From the NCBI RefSeq assembly GCF_001294535.1, contig NZ_LGIC01000086.1:124001-188000 (forward strand): 64,000 bases of DNA. Direction: 5' to 3'. This stretch comes from Cypionkella psychrotolerans (GTDB lineage: Bacteria > Pseudomonadota > Alphaproteobacteria > Rhodobacterales > Rhodobacteraceae). Made by a program: the position numbers and the translations under genes. This document shows, one piece after another, positions 48,299 to 57,776 of the stretch. Under the pieces are notes generated by a model. It was not told where the DNA came from. It saw nothing but the letters and a program-made list of their open reading frames with translations, and made no database searches. Positions within the stretch are counted from its first letter, which is position 1. Every line of letters starts with the position of its first letter.

Positions 48299-48946
48299 AT
48301 GCTGACCCTGACCCGCGCGCTTGCGCTTTGCCTTTGCCTGTCCAGCCCCGCGCTGGCCGAATGTGTGACGCCCGCAAGCCTTGCCAATGGTGTAAGCTTC
48401 ACGCGTCAGGATGGCCGCCAAGGCCTTATCCGCACCGAAGGCAAGCGCTTTACCATTGATTACGCTGTAAATTCCAACACCGCTTGGCAGGATAAGCGCG
48501 AGTCGTGGCTGGGGATTTACGATGCCGAATGGACATGGGTGCCGACCGACACCTATCAGGCCGAGGGTGGCCCCGGTGGGACGTACAGCTATAGATTCGC
48601 CACCCAACCACCGATGCCTGCCGCCGGAACCACATGGGACACCACCGTGACCGAGCGTGGCGCGCAGGCAGTGCGCTTCAAACTTGGCCCCGTCGCGATT
48701 TCGCAGCGCGACCGCACCAGCTACACCGTCAACTATCGCTTCATGGCGGAAACCACCGCCAAGCTGTCGGGTTGCACCTACCGCGTGCAAACCGTCGAGG
48801 CGGTGTTTCGCAACAAAACCACCGACCTGACCCGCCGTTGGGTCTTCTTTCCCGATCTCGGCTTCGGTCTGGAAACTCAAGTGGTTGACCGCAAGGGCGA
48901 CGCCAGCCGCGACCTTGGTCTGACCTCCCTCGCCCCGAAAGGCTAA
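48299..48946 (+). CDS. Exported protein of unknown function in the urease cluster
   Basis: A 215-residue protein with a signal peptide (LTRALALCLCLSSPALAE) and a mature domain with two cysteines (ECVTP and SGCTYRV) and many aromatic, beta-prone segments (GGTYSYRFATQP, RRWVFFPDLGFGLETQV). I recognise no family. GAGG lies 5 bases before the ATG. It sits between ureC and ureE, with its stop 3 bases before ureE, so it is part of the operon; a link to urease is only positional. Confidence 0.75.
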   Translation: MLTLTRALALCLCLSSPALAECVTPASLANGVSFTRQDGRQGLIRTEGKRFTIDYAVNSNTAWQDKRESWLGIYDAEWTWVPTDTYQAEGGPGGTYSYRFATQPPMPAAGTTWDTTVTERGAQAVRFKLGPVAISQRDRTSYTVNYRFMAETTAKLSGCTYRVQTVEAVFRNKTTDLTRRWVFFPDLGFGLETQVVDRKGDASRDLGLTSLAPKG

Positions 48947-48949
48947 CCC

Positions 48950-49432
48950 ATGCTGCCCGCCCGATCCCTCCTGCGAAATGCCTCTGCGGGCGCGATAGAT
49001 CGGGTGGTCCTGTCCTATGACGAACGCTTCCTGCGCCGCAAACGGCTGACTTGCGAAAGTGGTGCCAGTTTCATGGTAGATCTGGCCGAGACGATTTCGG
49101 TAGAAGATGGCGATGCCTTCCTGCTCGACGATGGCCGCAAGGTCGCGGTGGTGGCGGCAGAGGAACCCGTGGTGCAGGTGACGGGCAATCTGGCGCGGCT
49201 GGCGTGGCATATCGGCAACCGCCACACGCCCTGTCAGGTGATGGGCGACCATCTGGTGATCCGCCGCGATCCGGTGATCGAATCGATGCTGAAGGGGCTT
49301 GGCGCGACGCTCACCCTGCACATCGCCGCCTTCCGCCCCGAAGGCGGCGCTTATGGCCATGGCCGCACCATGGGCCATGATCACGGCCCCGCAGGCCATT
49401 TCGCACTGAACTTTGGTGGTGCACATGGCTGA
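48950..49432 (+). CDS. ureE: Urease nickel-delivery protein UreE
   Basis: A 160-residue metallochaperone. The N-terminal part has LTCESGASFMVDLAE and DGDAFLLDDGRKVAV; the metal-binding domain has WHIGNRHTPCQV; the C-terminus carries a short histidine cluster (GHGRTMGHDHGPAGH) for extra nickel. Its stop overlaps the ureF start. Confidence 0.95.
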   Translation: MLPARSLLRNASAGAIDRVVLSYDERFLRRKRLTCESGASFMVDLAETISVEDGDAFLLDDGRKVAVVAAEEPVVQVTGNLARLAWHIGNRHTPCQVMGDHLVIRRDPVIESMLKGLGATLTLHIAAFRPEGGAYGHGRTMGHDHGPAGHFALNFGGAHG

Positions 49433-50066
49433 CGCAACCGACCGCCTCCGCCTTGTGCAATGGCTCTCGCCCGCCTTCCCGATCGGTGCTTTCGCCTATT
49501 CGCAAGGGCTTGAGGTGGCGATCAGCGACGGCGACATCACAACCGCCGCCGATCTGGAATCATGGATCGCCGCCATCCTGCGCCACGGATCCGGTCGCAT
49601 TGACGCGATCTTATTGGCCCATGCCCGCAAACCGGGTGCCGATCTGGCGGGCCTCACCGATCTGATCCTCGCCCTCGCCCCCAGTGCGGAACGCGTCACC
49701 GAATTGCGCGAGCAAGGCAAAGCCTTTGCCCTTGCCATCAGCGCCATCACCGGAGCCGATCACCCCGCCCGCCCCTATCCGATTGCCGTGGGGGCCGCCA
49801 CCGCCGACCTAAACGTCACCACCACAGAAACCCTCACCCTCTGGCTGCAGGGCTTGGCCGCCCAACTGACCTCTGCCGCCGTGCGCTTCGTGCCTCTGGG
49901 CCAGACCGATGGGCAAAAGGTGCTGGCAAAACTCGCCCCCCGCATCACGGCGCTGGCCGCCGAATACGCCGAAGCGCCGCTCTCGGCGCTGCACTCCAGC
50001 GCAATCCGCGCCGATATCGCCGCGATGCGTCACGAAACCTTGCCCGTGCGAATTTTCCGCACATGA
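49425..50066 (+). CDS. ureF: Urease accessory protein UreF
   Basis: An all-helical 213-residue member of the UreDFG activation complex. It begins with the family block [22 protein letters not shown] and ends near LPVRIFRT. The ATG at 49425 overlaps the ureE stop; in-frame GTG/TTG codons just upstream are less likely. Confidence 0.94.
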   Translation: MADATDRLRLVQWLSPAFPIGAFAYSQGLEVAISDGDITTAADLESWIAAILRHGSGRIDAILLAHARKPGADLAGLTDLILALAPSAERVTELREQGKAFALAISAITGADHPARPYPIAVGAATADLNVTTTETLTLWLQGLAAQLTSAAVRFVPLGQTDGQKVLAKLAPRITALAAEYAEAPLSALHSSAIRADIAAMRHETLPVRIFRT

Positions 50067-50092
50067 CCCTAATATCTCAGGATTTTTCGCAG

Positions 50093-50713
50093 ATGAGCAA
50101 CCCCAACGGTCCCCTGCGCGTCGGCATCGGCGGCCCCGTCGGTGCGGGCAAGACCACCCTCACCGAACATCTCTGCCGCGCTTTGGCGAAACGCTGCTCA
50201 ATGGCCGCGATCACCAATGACATCTACACCCGCGAGGATGCCGATTACCTGACCCGCGCCCAAGTCCTCCCCGCCAGCCGCATAAGGGGCGTCGAAACCG
50301 GCGGCTGCCCGCACACCGCGATCCGCGAGGATGCCAGCATTAACCTTGCCGCCATTGCCGACTTGCGCCAGAATTTCCCCGACCTCGATCTGATCCTGAT
50401 CGAATCGGGCGGTGATAACCTCGCCGCCACCTTCAGCCCAGAACTCGCCGATATCACCATTTACGTCATCGACACCGCCGCTGGGCAGGATATTCCCCGC
50501 AAACGTGGCCCCGGCGTGACAAGGTCCGATCTGCTGGTGGTCAACAAAACCGACCTCGCCCCCTATGTCGGCGTAGACCTTGCCCTGCTGGAATCCGACA
50601 CAAAAACCGTCCGCGCCCATCGCCCCTATGTCCTCGCACAACTGCGCAACGGCAAAGGCATCACAGACGTGGTGGCCTTTTTAGAACGCGAAGGTGGCCT
50701 CATCCTAACCTAA
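50093..50713 (+). CDS. ureG: Urease accessory GTPase UreG
   Basis: SIMIBI-class GTPase that drives nickel insertion. Walker A is [15 protein letters not shown], the metal motif is [13 protein letters not shown], followed by [21 protein letters not shown] and the base-recognition [12 protein letters not shown]. The start at 50093 ([14 protein letters not shown]) matches the family N-terminus and gives 206 residues. An ATG at 50063 that overlaps the ureF stop would add 10 residues. Confidence 0.95.
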   Translation: MSNPNGPLRVGIGGPVGAGKTTLTEHLCRALAKRCSMAAITNDIYTREDADYLTRAQVLPASRIRGVETGGCPHTAIREDASINLAAIADLRQNFPDLDLILIESGGDNLAATFSPELADITIYVIDTAAGQDIPRKRGPGVTRSDLLVVNKTDLAPYVGVDLALLESDTKTVRAHRPYVLAQLRNGKGITDVVAFLEREGGLILT

Positions 50714-50762
50714 CTTGCCCCGCGTTGCTCTTTTTCAAATACGCATCTTTCAGCGCTTCACC

Positions 50763-51533
50763 CTAACCCCGACCCGGCACCATCCGCGAAAGCACACCGT
50801 CCATCGCTTCATCCCATGCCGCCAAAGCCCCGCGCGCCTCTAGCACGCCCACCAACTGCTCAGTAATTCCCCCCGGAGTCGTCACCCCCACCGCGATCTC
50901 ATCCAAGCCCGCGTCGGCCTGCAACAACACCTCGGCATTGCCGCGGAACGTCTCGGCCACCAGCCGCCGCGCGGTCACGGCGTCCAACCCCTGCCGTTCA
51001 TACCAACGCACCAGATGGCGCAGCAAGAAGATCGACGCGCCCGACATCGCGCCAAACACTGCCGCTGTTTCAAATGCTTGCGGGTCGGCAAAGCGGTGCA
51101 CCGGACCAAGCAGCGCCAGAAATGCCTCCCAGTCATCATCACCCGGATGGATCAACGATGGCCCGGCCGAAAACGCATTGGCAAACCCCGGCATCATCGC
51201 ACAAAACGCACTCGCCGGGGCCACCGCTGCCTGCAAAGCCGAAATCGACGCCCCCGCCATCGCCGAGCATACCGACTGCCCGTCACGAAACTGTAAGCCC
51301 TCCAGCACCGACAGCCCCGTCGCCGCAGGCAGGCAGACCAGTACCATATCGCACTGATCGACCACAGCCTGATTACTTTCCGCCACGCCACAGCGATAGG
51401 TTTCCGCCAGCCGCGCCGCCTTGTCTCCGGATCGGGGGCTGAGCACAAACTCCACTCCCCCAGACTCCGCCCTGCTCGCCCCGCGCACCAAATACTCCGC
51501 CAGATGCCCGACGCCTAAAAGGCCGATCTTCAT
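50763..51533 (-). CDS. Pyrroline-5-carboxylate reductase-like oxidoreductase
   Basis: A 256-residue protein with an N-terminal Rossmann motif (KIGLLGVGHLAEYLVRG) and a ProC-like helical C-terminal domain (GAMSGASIFLLRHLVRWYERQGL, VTTPGGITEQLVGVLEARG). The TPGG(I)T stretch is the P5CR signature. It is divergent enough that the substrate may be another cyclic imine or a beta-amino compound. Its start overlaps the stop of the aminotransferase gene by 4 bases, so both probably serve one pathway. Confidence 0.8.
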   Translation of the reverse strand: MKIGLLGVGHLAEYLVRGASRAESGGVEFVLSPRSGDKAARLAETYRCGVAESNQAVVDQCDMVLVCLPAATGLSVLEGLQFRDGQSVCSAMAGASISALQAAVAPASAFCAMMPGFANAFSAGPSLIHPGDDDWEAFLALLGPVHRFADPQAFETAAVFGAMSGASIFLLRHLVRWYERQGLDAVTARRLVAETFRGNAEVLLQADAGLDEIAVGVTTPGGITEQLVGVLEARGALAAWDEAMDGVLSRMVPGRG

Positions 51534-52849
51534 GGCATTTCTTCCAAGACCTGCGCGATCGCCGCACTGGTCGCGGAAATATCGGCCTCGGTGTGCACCA
51601 CCGAAGACAGCGAGTGCAAAGTGGCCGAGGGGTTCATATAGATGCCCTTATCCATCAGCCGCAGCGCGAAATCGCGGAACTTGGCGCGGTCAACATGCCC
51701 GCAGAAATCGCGGTAATCGGTCACCTCGTCCAGATCTGTGAAGAAGATCTGGAACATCGAATTCACTCCCTGCACCACGATCTTGTGCCGGTTCGAGTGT
51801 TTGGCGACCTTGCGCACCTCATCCGCCATCGCTTTGCCAAGGTTCTTGATGCGGCGAAAGCCCGATTGATCATCGGCCAGCATGGTCTGCAACATCACCT
51901 TGGTGACATGCAGCGCCAAACGCCCGGCATTATGGGTGCCAAAATGCAAAACCTTGCCCCATTCGAGGCCCGCCATCACATCGGCCCGCCCGCCGATCAT
52001 CGCCATCGGCAAACCACCGCCCAAGGCCTTGCCATAGGTGACAATATCGGGCGTCAGGCCATACAACTCCGCACAGCCGCCCGCCGCCAGACGAAACCCC
52101 GTCACCGTCTCATCGAGATAAAACAGCGCGCCATGCCGCTGGCACAGCTCTTGCATCCGCATCAGATAGCCGGGTTTCGGTGGGATCACCCCCATGTTCG
52201 ACATGACGCCTTCGGTGACAACACAAGCCGTCTGCGGCCCATGCAAAGCCATCGCCCGCTCTAACGCCTCGACATCATTCCAGCGCACCACGATGGTATC
52301 CGCCTGCGCCTCGGGCGGAATCCCCGAGCTGTCACAAATCCGAATAGGATCATTCGGATGTCCCAAAGCCGCCAGTGGCATCGGGTTGGTGTTCAGCAGA
52401 ATATTATCCGCCCAGCCGTGATAATGCCCTTCAAACTTGATGATCTTGCGCCGCCCGGTATGGCCGCGCGCCAACCGAAACGCCGCCATACAGGCTTCCG
52501 TCCCGGTATTGGCAAAGCGCACCTTATCGACATGCGGCAACATCCCCACAAGGATCTCGGCCACCTCAACCTCGACCTCCAAAGCGGTGGCAAAATGACT
52601 GCCCCGCATAATCTCGCGCGTGACAACCTCTACAATCGCCGGATGCGCATGGCCCAAAGGCAAAGCGCCAAACGCCATCATCCAGTCAATATATTCCCGC
52701 CCGTCCACGTCATAAAGCCGCGCGCCCGCGCCATGGCTCATATAGCGCGGCGCCCCGCCGAAGGTCGCAGGCCCGCGTGAGGCCGAAGACACCCCCTCGA
52801 CCAGCACCTTCATGCCGCGCTCAAACAGTGTTTGCGATGTATTGGTCAT
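51530..52849 (-). CDS. Class III aminotransferase, glutamate-1-semialdehyde aminomutase-like
   Basis: A 439-residue PLP enzyme. It has the GSAM-like N-terminus (SSASRGPATFGGAPRYM), FANTGTEACMAAFRLARGHTGRRKIIKFEGHYHGW, the DETVTGFR Asp that contacts the cofactor ring, and Lys274 in VTYGKALGGGLP for the Schiff base. The start at 52849 is supported by GGGAGGG. It is unlikely to be the tetrapyrrole hemL because of its operon with a P5CR-like gene and no heme genes; a transaminase or aminomutase in amino acid catabolism is more likely. Confidence 0.85.
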   Translation of the reverse strand: MTNTSQTLFERGMKVLVEGVSSASRGPATFGGAPRYMSHGAGARLYDVDGREYIDWMMAFGALPLGHAHPAIVEVVTREIMRGSHFATALEVEVEVAEILVGMLPHVDKVRFANTGTEACMAAFRLARGHTGRRKIIKFEGHYHGWADNILLNTNPMPLAALGHPNDPIRICDSSGIPPEAQADTIVVRWNDVEALERAMALHGPQTACVVTEGVMSNMGVIPPKPGYLMRMQELCQRHGALFYLDETVTGFRLAAGGCAELYGLTPDIVTYGKALGGGLPMAMIGGRADVMAGLEWGKVLHFGTHNAGRLALHVTKVMLQTMLADDQSGFRRIKNLGKAMADEVRKVAKHSNRHKIVVQGVNSMFQIFFTDLDEVTDYRDFCGHVDRAKFRDFALRLMDKGIYMNPSATLHSLSSVVHTEADISATSAAIAQVLEEMP

Positions 52850-53025
52850 CTGAAATCCCTCCCAAGTTGCCAAACTATCGCGCGCGAAGCCCGCGCAAAG
52901 CAACACCGCCACCGACACAGATCGGTCCATTCTGGCCACTGCAGGATAGATGAGAAAGCCTTGCAAAGCGATTTGGTGCGCAGCACAGTAGCGGCATCTG
53001 CAACTGTTATGGATGCGCTCAGAAG

Positions 53026-53277
53026 ATGGCCAACAACCCAGATGTTTGTGAAGCATTCTTCGATGGTAAGTGGAACGTACTGACAGTCAGCGATGCTCTT
53101 GCTTTGAACCATCGACCAAATTTCAGATGTATTGAATGTAAAGGTAGGGTGCGCGCTCACAATGAAGCCAACAACGGGATGCGCGCGCATTTTGAACATC
53201 GAATTGCACATCCCGGCTGCTCACTCGGCAGCAAATTCAACGGTAGAAAAACACTTCATCCCGATGCTCTAATATAG
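53026..53277 (+). CDS. Small CoiA-like putative zinc-binding protein
   Basis: An 83-residue protein with Cys35-x2-Cys38 in NFRCIECKGRVRAH, then RAHFEHRIAHPGC (His55, His58, Cys65). The CxxC plus AHFxH layout resembles the N-terminal zinc-binding part of competence protein CoiA, but the nuclease domain is missing. Base composition is near half A+T, unlike flanking genes, and codon use is atypical, which suggests transfer. Function unknown. ATG at 53026 with a weak AGAAG upstream. Confidence 0.6.
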   Translation: MANNPDVCEAFFDGKWNVLTVSDALALNHRPNFRCIECKGRVRAHNEANNGMRAHFEHRIAHPGCSLGSKFNGRKTLHPDALI

Positions 53278-53394
53278 TGGTGGGCAATGCGTAGCATCCT
53301 CAGCCGTTACCTCATTTTTCACCACCACTCGGCACGCACAGCATGGGTTATGAGAGTCGAATCGCGTCATCTCAACTTTCACATCGGCCCAAAT

Positions 53395-53434
53395 ACTCCG
53401 GGGTCCGGGGCAGCGCCCCGGGGGCTTCAACTGG
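53395..53434. repeat. C/G-rich hairpin of the AAATACTCC type
   Basis: CAAATACTCCGGGGTCCGGG leads into a palindromic cccgg/ccggg-rich hairpin with the centre GGGGCAGCGCCCC. It is a variant of the dispersed AAATATCC elements and lies just before copy B of the two-block repeat. Confidence 0.55.
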
Positions 53435-53440
53435 CGCAAA

Positions 53441-53514
53441 CGTTAAAAATCCGTTAAAGTGTCCACCCCAAACCACTGTTATCAAACAACAATAAAAGGT
53501 CCCGAGTTGGGACC
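53441..53514. repeat. Two-block intergenic repeat, copy B, acting as ade terminator
   Basis: cgttaaaaatccgttaaa at 53441 and the inverted repeat ggtcccgagttgggacc at 53498-53514, 57 bases apart start to start as in copy A (6723-6796). On the minus strand the hairpin and following T-run immediately follow the adenine deaminase stop and would terminate it. Confidence 0.75.
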
Positions 53515-53516
53515 TC

Positions 53517-55217
53517 TCACGGCATCACCTCAAACCGATCCACATCGACCATGCCATGATCGGTGATCTTCAGGTGCGGGATCACCGGCAGGCACAGGAA
53601 AGCCAGCTGCAAGAATGGCTCCTCCAGCGTCACCCCCAACGAGGCCGCCGCCGCCCTGAGGGCCACCAGATCCGCCCGCACCTCTTCAAACGAATTCAAA
53701 CTCATCAACCCCGCCACAGGCAGCGCCAGTTCGGCCAGCACGCGACCCGCCTCGACCACCACAAACCCGCCCTCAATCTCTCCCAGCCGCCTCACCGCCA
53801 GCGCCATGTCCTCATAATCCGCCCCCACCACCGCGATATTGTGGTGGTCGTGGCAGACCGTCGAGCCAATCGCCCCGCGCTGCAAGCCGAATCCCCTCAC
53901 GAACCCGGTGGCCTTATTCCCATTCACCCCATGCCGCTCAATCACCGCGATCTTCACCAGATCGCGGGCAATGTCGGGCCGCTTGTCGCCATCCTCGGGG
54001 GCGATATCAAAGGTCAGATGCTCGGTGATGATTTTACCCGGCAGGATGCCAATCACCGGCGTTTCGACCCGGTTGCCGCCAGTGCGGAAGTGATGCGCCT
54101 CGATCTTGGGGGCTTTGACGGAATGGCGTGCAACCTCGGGGATCAACTGCCGCGCCGCAAAAGCCGCGTCGGTAATCTCAACCCCGCCGGTAAACACCCG
54201 CGCCACCTGACACCTTTCCAGACTGTCGATCACCGCAATATCCGCCCGCTTGCCCGGTGCGATCAGACCACGATCTTTCAAGCCGAACGCCTCTGCCGCC
54301 GACAACGAAGCCGCGCGATAGACCGCCAAAGGTGGCGCACCCAAAGCAATCGCAGTGCGGATCAGGTAATCGAGATGGCCGTACTCACCAATGTCGAGGG
54401 GGTTGCGATCATCGGTGCAGAAACACAAATACGACGCGTGGCGCTCGGTCAAAAGGCCCACCAGCGCGTGCAAATCCTTCGACACCGAACCTTCGCGGAT
54501 CAGCACCCGCATCCCCTTGCGCAGTTTCTCCAAACCCTCGCCATACGAAGTTGCCTCGTGCTCTGTCCTGATCCCCGCCGCGATATAGCCGTTCAGATCG
54601 TTTCCCTGCAGCAGGGGGGCGTGGCCGTCGATATGCCGCCCTTTGAACGCCTCCAGCTTCGCCATACAGCCGGGGTCTTTGAACAGCACACCTGGATAGT
54701 TCATAAATTCCGCCAACCCGATCACCCGGGGATGGTGCATCAGCGGCACCAGATCGGCCGCCTCCAGCCGCGCGCCTGTCGTCTCCATATGGGTCGAGGG
54801 CACGCAGGAGGACAGGTTGACGCGGATGTCCATCAGGGTGCAGGACGAGGCTTCGAGGAAATAGTTGATCCCGGTCAGACCGCAGACATTGGCGATTTCG
54901 TGCGGGTCACAGATGGCAGTGGTGACGCCATGCGGCGATACGCAACGGTCGAATTCAAACGGCGTCACCAATGAGGATTCGATGTGCAGATGGGTGTCGA
55001 TGAACCCCGGCACCAATACCTTGCCCGACACGTCAATCTCGACCTTGCCTGTGTAGTCGCCAAACACCCCGACGATGCAATCGCCGCAGATCGCCACGTC
55101 GGATGGCACCAACTCGCCACTGATCAGATCATAGACGAGGCCGCCTTTCAGCACGATGTCGGCGGGCACAATCCCGCGGCCCTGATCAATTCGCGCAGAT
55201 AGAGGTGCTTTCGGCAT
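53517..55217 (-). CDS. ade: Adenine deaminase
   Basis: A 566-residue amidohydrolase converting adenine to hypoxanthine. Metal-binding motifs are [21 protein letters not shown] and [18 protein letters not shown]; the [11 protein letters not shown] block and the C-terminal [24 protein letters not shown] are diagnostic for the bacterial Ade family. AAAGGAGAT precedes the ATG. It is divergent from an EamA transporter gene. Confidence 0.94.
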   Translation of the reverse strand: MPKAPLSARIDQGRGIVPADIVLKGGLVYDLISGELVPSDVAICGDCIVGVFGDYTGKVEIDVSGKVLVPGFIDTHLHIESSLVTPFEFDRCVSPHGVTTAICDPHEIANVCGLTGINYFLEASSCTLMDIRVNLSSCVPSTHMETTGARLEAADLVPLMHHPRVIGLAEFMNYPGVLFKDPGCMAKLEAFKGRHIDGHAPLLQGNDLNGYIAAGIRTEHEATSYGEGLEKLRKGMRVLIREGSVSKDLHALVGLLTERHASYLCFCTDDRNPLDIGEYGHLDYLIRTAIALGAPPLAVYRAASLSAAEAFGLKDRGLIAPGKRADIAVIDSLERCQVARVFTGGVEITDAAFAARQLIPEVARHSVKAPKIEAHHFRTGGNRVETPVIGILPGKIITEHLTFDIAPEDGDKRPDIARDLVKIAVIERHGVNGNKATGFVRGFGLQRGAIGSTVCHDHHNIAVVGADYEDMALAVRRLGEIEGGFVVVEAGRVLAELALPVAGLMSLNSFEEVRADLVALRAAAASLGVTLEEPFLQLAFLCLPVIPHLKITDHGMVDVDRFEVMP

Positions 55218-55303
55218 GGTAATCTCCTTTTGAATAGGGAAGCTTATGCCACAGGCTTCGTCCAGTGCGGAATTGCTGGAAAGTCCTTCATGCCGAGGTT
55301 GTC

Positions 55304-56263
55304 ATGCAAGAGCCCACCCATGCCACAGGTCATCCGCCTGCCCGCCCTCTGCGCGGTATTTCCCTGAAGCTGGCCTCGGTGGTGGTGTTCATCCTGATGT
55401 CGTCGCTGATCAAGGTGACAGCGCAGCATGTGCCGCCGGGGCAGACGGTGTTCTTCCGGTCGTTCTTTGCGATTCCGGTGATCGTGGGCTGGCTGGCGAT
55501 GCGCGGCGAGTTGGCGACCGGGTTTCGCGCGCATAATCTGTTTGGCCATTTCTGGCGCGGGTTGATGGGGACGATGGCGATGGGGTTGGGGTTTGCGGGC
55601 CTTGCCTATCTGCCACTGCCAGAAGTGACGGCGATTGGCTATGCCTCGCCGTTGCTGGTGGTGGTGTTCGCCGCGATGTTTCTGGGCGAGGATGTGCGGT
55701 TGTTCCGCATTGCCTCGGTCGCCTTGGGGCTGGCCGGGGTGATGGTGGTTTTGTCGCCGCGCTTGACGATCGTGTCGGGTGATGCGGCGTCCACGCGCGA
55801 GGCGTTTGGGGCGATGCTGGTGCTGTGCGGCGCGTTTTGCGCGGCTTTGGCGCAGGTGTTTGTGCGCAAGCTGGTGCATAATGAAAAGACCGCCGCGATT
55901 GTGTTTTACTTTTCGCTGACGTCAACCTTGCTGTCGCTGACCACGCTGCCGTTTGGCTGGGTGGTGCCGACGCCGTTGGAGACCGCGCTACTGGTGTCTT
56001 GTGGGCTGCTGGGCGGGGTCGGGCAGATTTTGCTGACCTCAAGCTACCGCGAGGCCGATGCGTCTTTGGTCGCACCCTTCGATTATGCCTCAATGCTGTT
56101 CGCGCTGCTGATCGGCTATTTTGCCTTTGACGAGGTGCCGACGCGGACCATGCTGATCGGGGCGGGGCTGGTGATCACCGCCGGAATCCTGATCATCTGG
56201 CGCGAGCGGAAATTGGGGCTGGAACGCGCCAAGGGCCGTAAAGCGATGACGCCGCAGGGGTGA
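55304..56263 (+). CDS. EamA/DMT-family transporter
   Basis: A 319-residue permease with about ten membrane segments in two EamA repeats. VFFRSFFAIPVIVGWL and YLPLPEVTAIGYASPLLVVVFAA in the first half and the related SYREADASLVAPFDYASMLFALLIGY in the second are typical. A basic tail ends the protein. Substrate unknown; adjacency to adenine deaminase is divergent and not strong evidence. The start at 55304 has GAGG upstream; an earlier in-frame start at 55265 adds a poorly matching stretch. Confidence 0.88.
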   Translation: MQEPTHATGHPPARPLRGISLKLASVVVFILMSSLIKVTAQHVPPGQTVFFRSFFAIPVIVGWLAMRGELATGFRAHNLFGHFWRGLMGTMAMGLGFAGLAYLPLPEVTAIGYASPLLVVVFAAMFLGEDVRLFRIASVALGLAGVMVVLSPRLTIVSGDAASTREAFGAMLVLCGAFCAALAQVFVRKLVHNEKTAAIVFYFSLTSTLLSLTTLPFGWVVPTPLETALLVSCGLLGGVGQILLTSSYREADASLVAPFDYASMLFALLIGYFAFDEVPTRTMLIGAGLVITAGILIIWRERKLGLERAKGRKAMTPQG

Positions 56264-56274
56264 GGCCCTCGCTT

Positions 56275-56316
56275 CGAACCGAAAGAAAACTCTGCGGGGC
56301 AGAGTTTTCCGGTTCG
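56275..56316. terminator. Strong terminator between EamA and frcK genes
   Basis: A long hairpin (56275-56295 with 56299-56316) with a 10-bp perfect inner stem, GGG loop and A/T-rich middle, serving the convergent genes. Confidence 0.8.
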
Positions 56317-56385
56317 TCGCATGTAAGGCTGAAAGCCGTCGCGCAAGGGAATTGATCCAGCAAACCGTCGCTTGGTAATCTGGCC

Positions 56386-56994
56386 TTAAACTCCGTTGAT
56401 CACCAAATCCGCAGCCCGGCTGTTCTGCGTCACGCGGCGGATATTGGGCAAGTCGTTGCTGTCGATCCATGCGCGGGCTTCCGCAGGAGTTTTGCCATAA
56501 TGCGCCCAGCGGGTTTGCAGGCGGCGGTCGAGTTCAGCCTCGGGCACGTCGATCCACACCGTCAGATCGAACAGCGGGGCGGCCTCGGGCCAAGGGGTCT
56601 CGTTCAGCAAAAGGTAGTTGCCTTCGACCACCAGCAGGCGATCTGTGGCGGTGACAATGTCGGCCCCAGCGCGGGAGATTTCGAGGTCACGGTCAAAGAG
56701 CGGGATCGCCACTTCCTCCTCGACCCGCAGGCGTTTCAGCAGATGGAAGAAGCCCTGCGCGTCGAATGTATCGGGCGCGCCTTTGCGATCTCGCGCGCCT
56801 CGGGCCAGCAACACAGCGTCATCGTAGTGAAAGCCATCCATCGGTACGGCTTTTGCACCCTGCCCCAAGGCGGCCACCAATTCCGCCGCCAAGGTGGATT
56901 TGCCCGCGCCCGGCGGGCCAGCAAGGGCGGTCAGAAACCGCCCTTTGCCTTGGGCCTTAGCCCGGATGATTTCGGCAAGCTCAACCGGAGTCAT
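56386..56994 (-). CDS. frcK: FrcK-like P-loop sugar kinase
   Basis: A 202-residue kinase of the uridine kinase/PanK-like nucleoside kinase family. Walker A is LAGPPGAGKSTLAAEL, followed by VPMDGFHYDDAVLLARG (acidic catalytic residues), RKGAPDTFDAQGF and VVEGNYLLL. Last gene of frcBCAK, with ATGA overlap to the ATPase gene. In Sinorhizobium the frc operon ends with such a putative kinase; phosphorylation of the imported sugar is the likely role, not proven. Confidence 0.85.
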   Translation of the reverse strand: MTPVELAEIIRAKAQGKGRFLTALAGPPGAGKSTLAAELVAALGQGAKAVPMDGFHYDDAVLLARGARDRKGAPDTFDAQGFFHLLKRLRVEEEVAIPLFDRDLEISRAGADIVTATDRLLVVEGNYLLLNETPWPEAAPLFDLTVWIDVPEAELDRRLQTRWAHYGKTPAEARAWIDSNDLPNIRRVTQNSRAADLVINGV

Positions 56995-57776
56995 GCCTGT
57001 TCCGTCACGCCTTCGGGCAATTTCGCGCCGGTCATGAAAGCCACCGCGTCGGACATCGAATAATCCTTCGGGTTGATCTCGCACAGCCGACGCCCAAGGC
57101 GATGGATGTGGATGCGGTCGGCGACCTCGAACACATGCGGCATGTTGTGGCTGATCAGGATGATCGGAATGCCGCGCGCACGCACGTCGCGGATCAGTTC
57201 CAACACCCGGCGGCTTTCCTTGACGCCCAAGGCTGCCGTGGGTTCGTCCAAGATCACCACTTTCGAGCCAAACGCCGCAGCCCGCGCCACCGCCACGCCC
57301 TGACGCTGACCACCGGACAGAGTCTCCACCGCTTGATGGATGTTCTGAATGGTCATCAGGCCAAGTTCAGACAGCTTGTCTCGGGCGAATTGCTCCATCC
57401 GGGGACGGTCCATCTGACGCAAAACCGAGCCCATGAAGCCGGGCTTGCGCCATTCGCGGCCCAGAAACATGTTATCAGCAATCGACAAGGCGGGCGACAT
57501 CGCAAGGTTCTGATACACCGTCTCGATGCCCTCAGCGCGGGCATCCTCTGGCCCCCGGAAATGCACCGGGCGGCCATCAAGCTCGATCGTGCCGTGGTCA
57601 GGCGTCACAGCCCCCGACAACGCCTTGATCAAGGTCGATTTGCCCGCGCCGTTGTCGCCGATCACTGCGACGATCTCGCCTGCGTTCAGGTCGAAATCGG
57701 CACCGTTCATCGCCACAACCGTGCCATAGCGTTTCATCAACCCGCGTGCGCGCAGGATAGGAGTACCCGTGGTCAT
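56991..57776 (-). CDS. frcA: Fructose-type sugar ABC transporter ATPase
   Basis: A 261-residue single-domain ABC ATPase (carbohydrate CUT2 family). Walker A is IGDNGAGKSTLIKAL, signature LSGGQRQGVAVARA, Walker B VVILDEPTAALG and switch LISHNM. Most CUT2 ATPases are fused doubles of about 500 residues; FrcA is single, which supports the frc assignment. Overlaps frcC and frcK by 4 bases each. Confidence 0.92.
   Translation of the reverse strand: MTTGTPILRARGLMKRYGTVVAMNGADFDLNAGEIVAVIGDNGAGKSTLIKALSGAVTPDHGTIELDGRPVHFRGPEDARAEGIETVYQNLAMSPALSIADNMFLGREWRKPGFMGSVLRQMDRPRMEQFARDKLSELGLMTIQNIHQAVETLSGGQRQGVAVARAAAFGSKVVILDEPTAALGVKESRRVLELIRDVRARGIPIILISHNMPHVFEVADRIHIHRLGRRLCEINPKDYSMSDAVAFMTGAKLPEGVTEQA

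Noticed and set aside
46970-49426. 818-codon minus-strand open frame across the urease genes
   Set aside because: Mirror frame of ureC, the exported protein gene and ureE; His/Gly/Gln-rich with no family features.
51530-52849. Calling the aminotransferase hemL (tetrapyrrole synthesis)
   Set aside because: Its operon partner is a P5CR-like reductase and the sequence looks like the broader class III group; no heme genes are near.
53276-53328. agtggtg ... caccact inverted repeat after the mini-CoiA gene
   Set aside because: Arms of 7 bases separated by about 40 bases; too weak to call a terminator.
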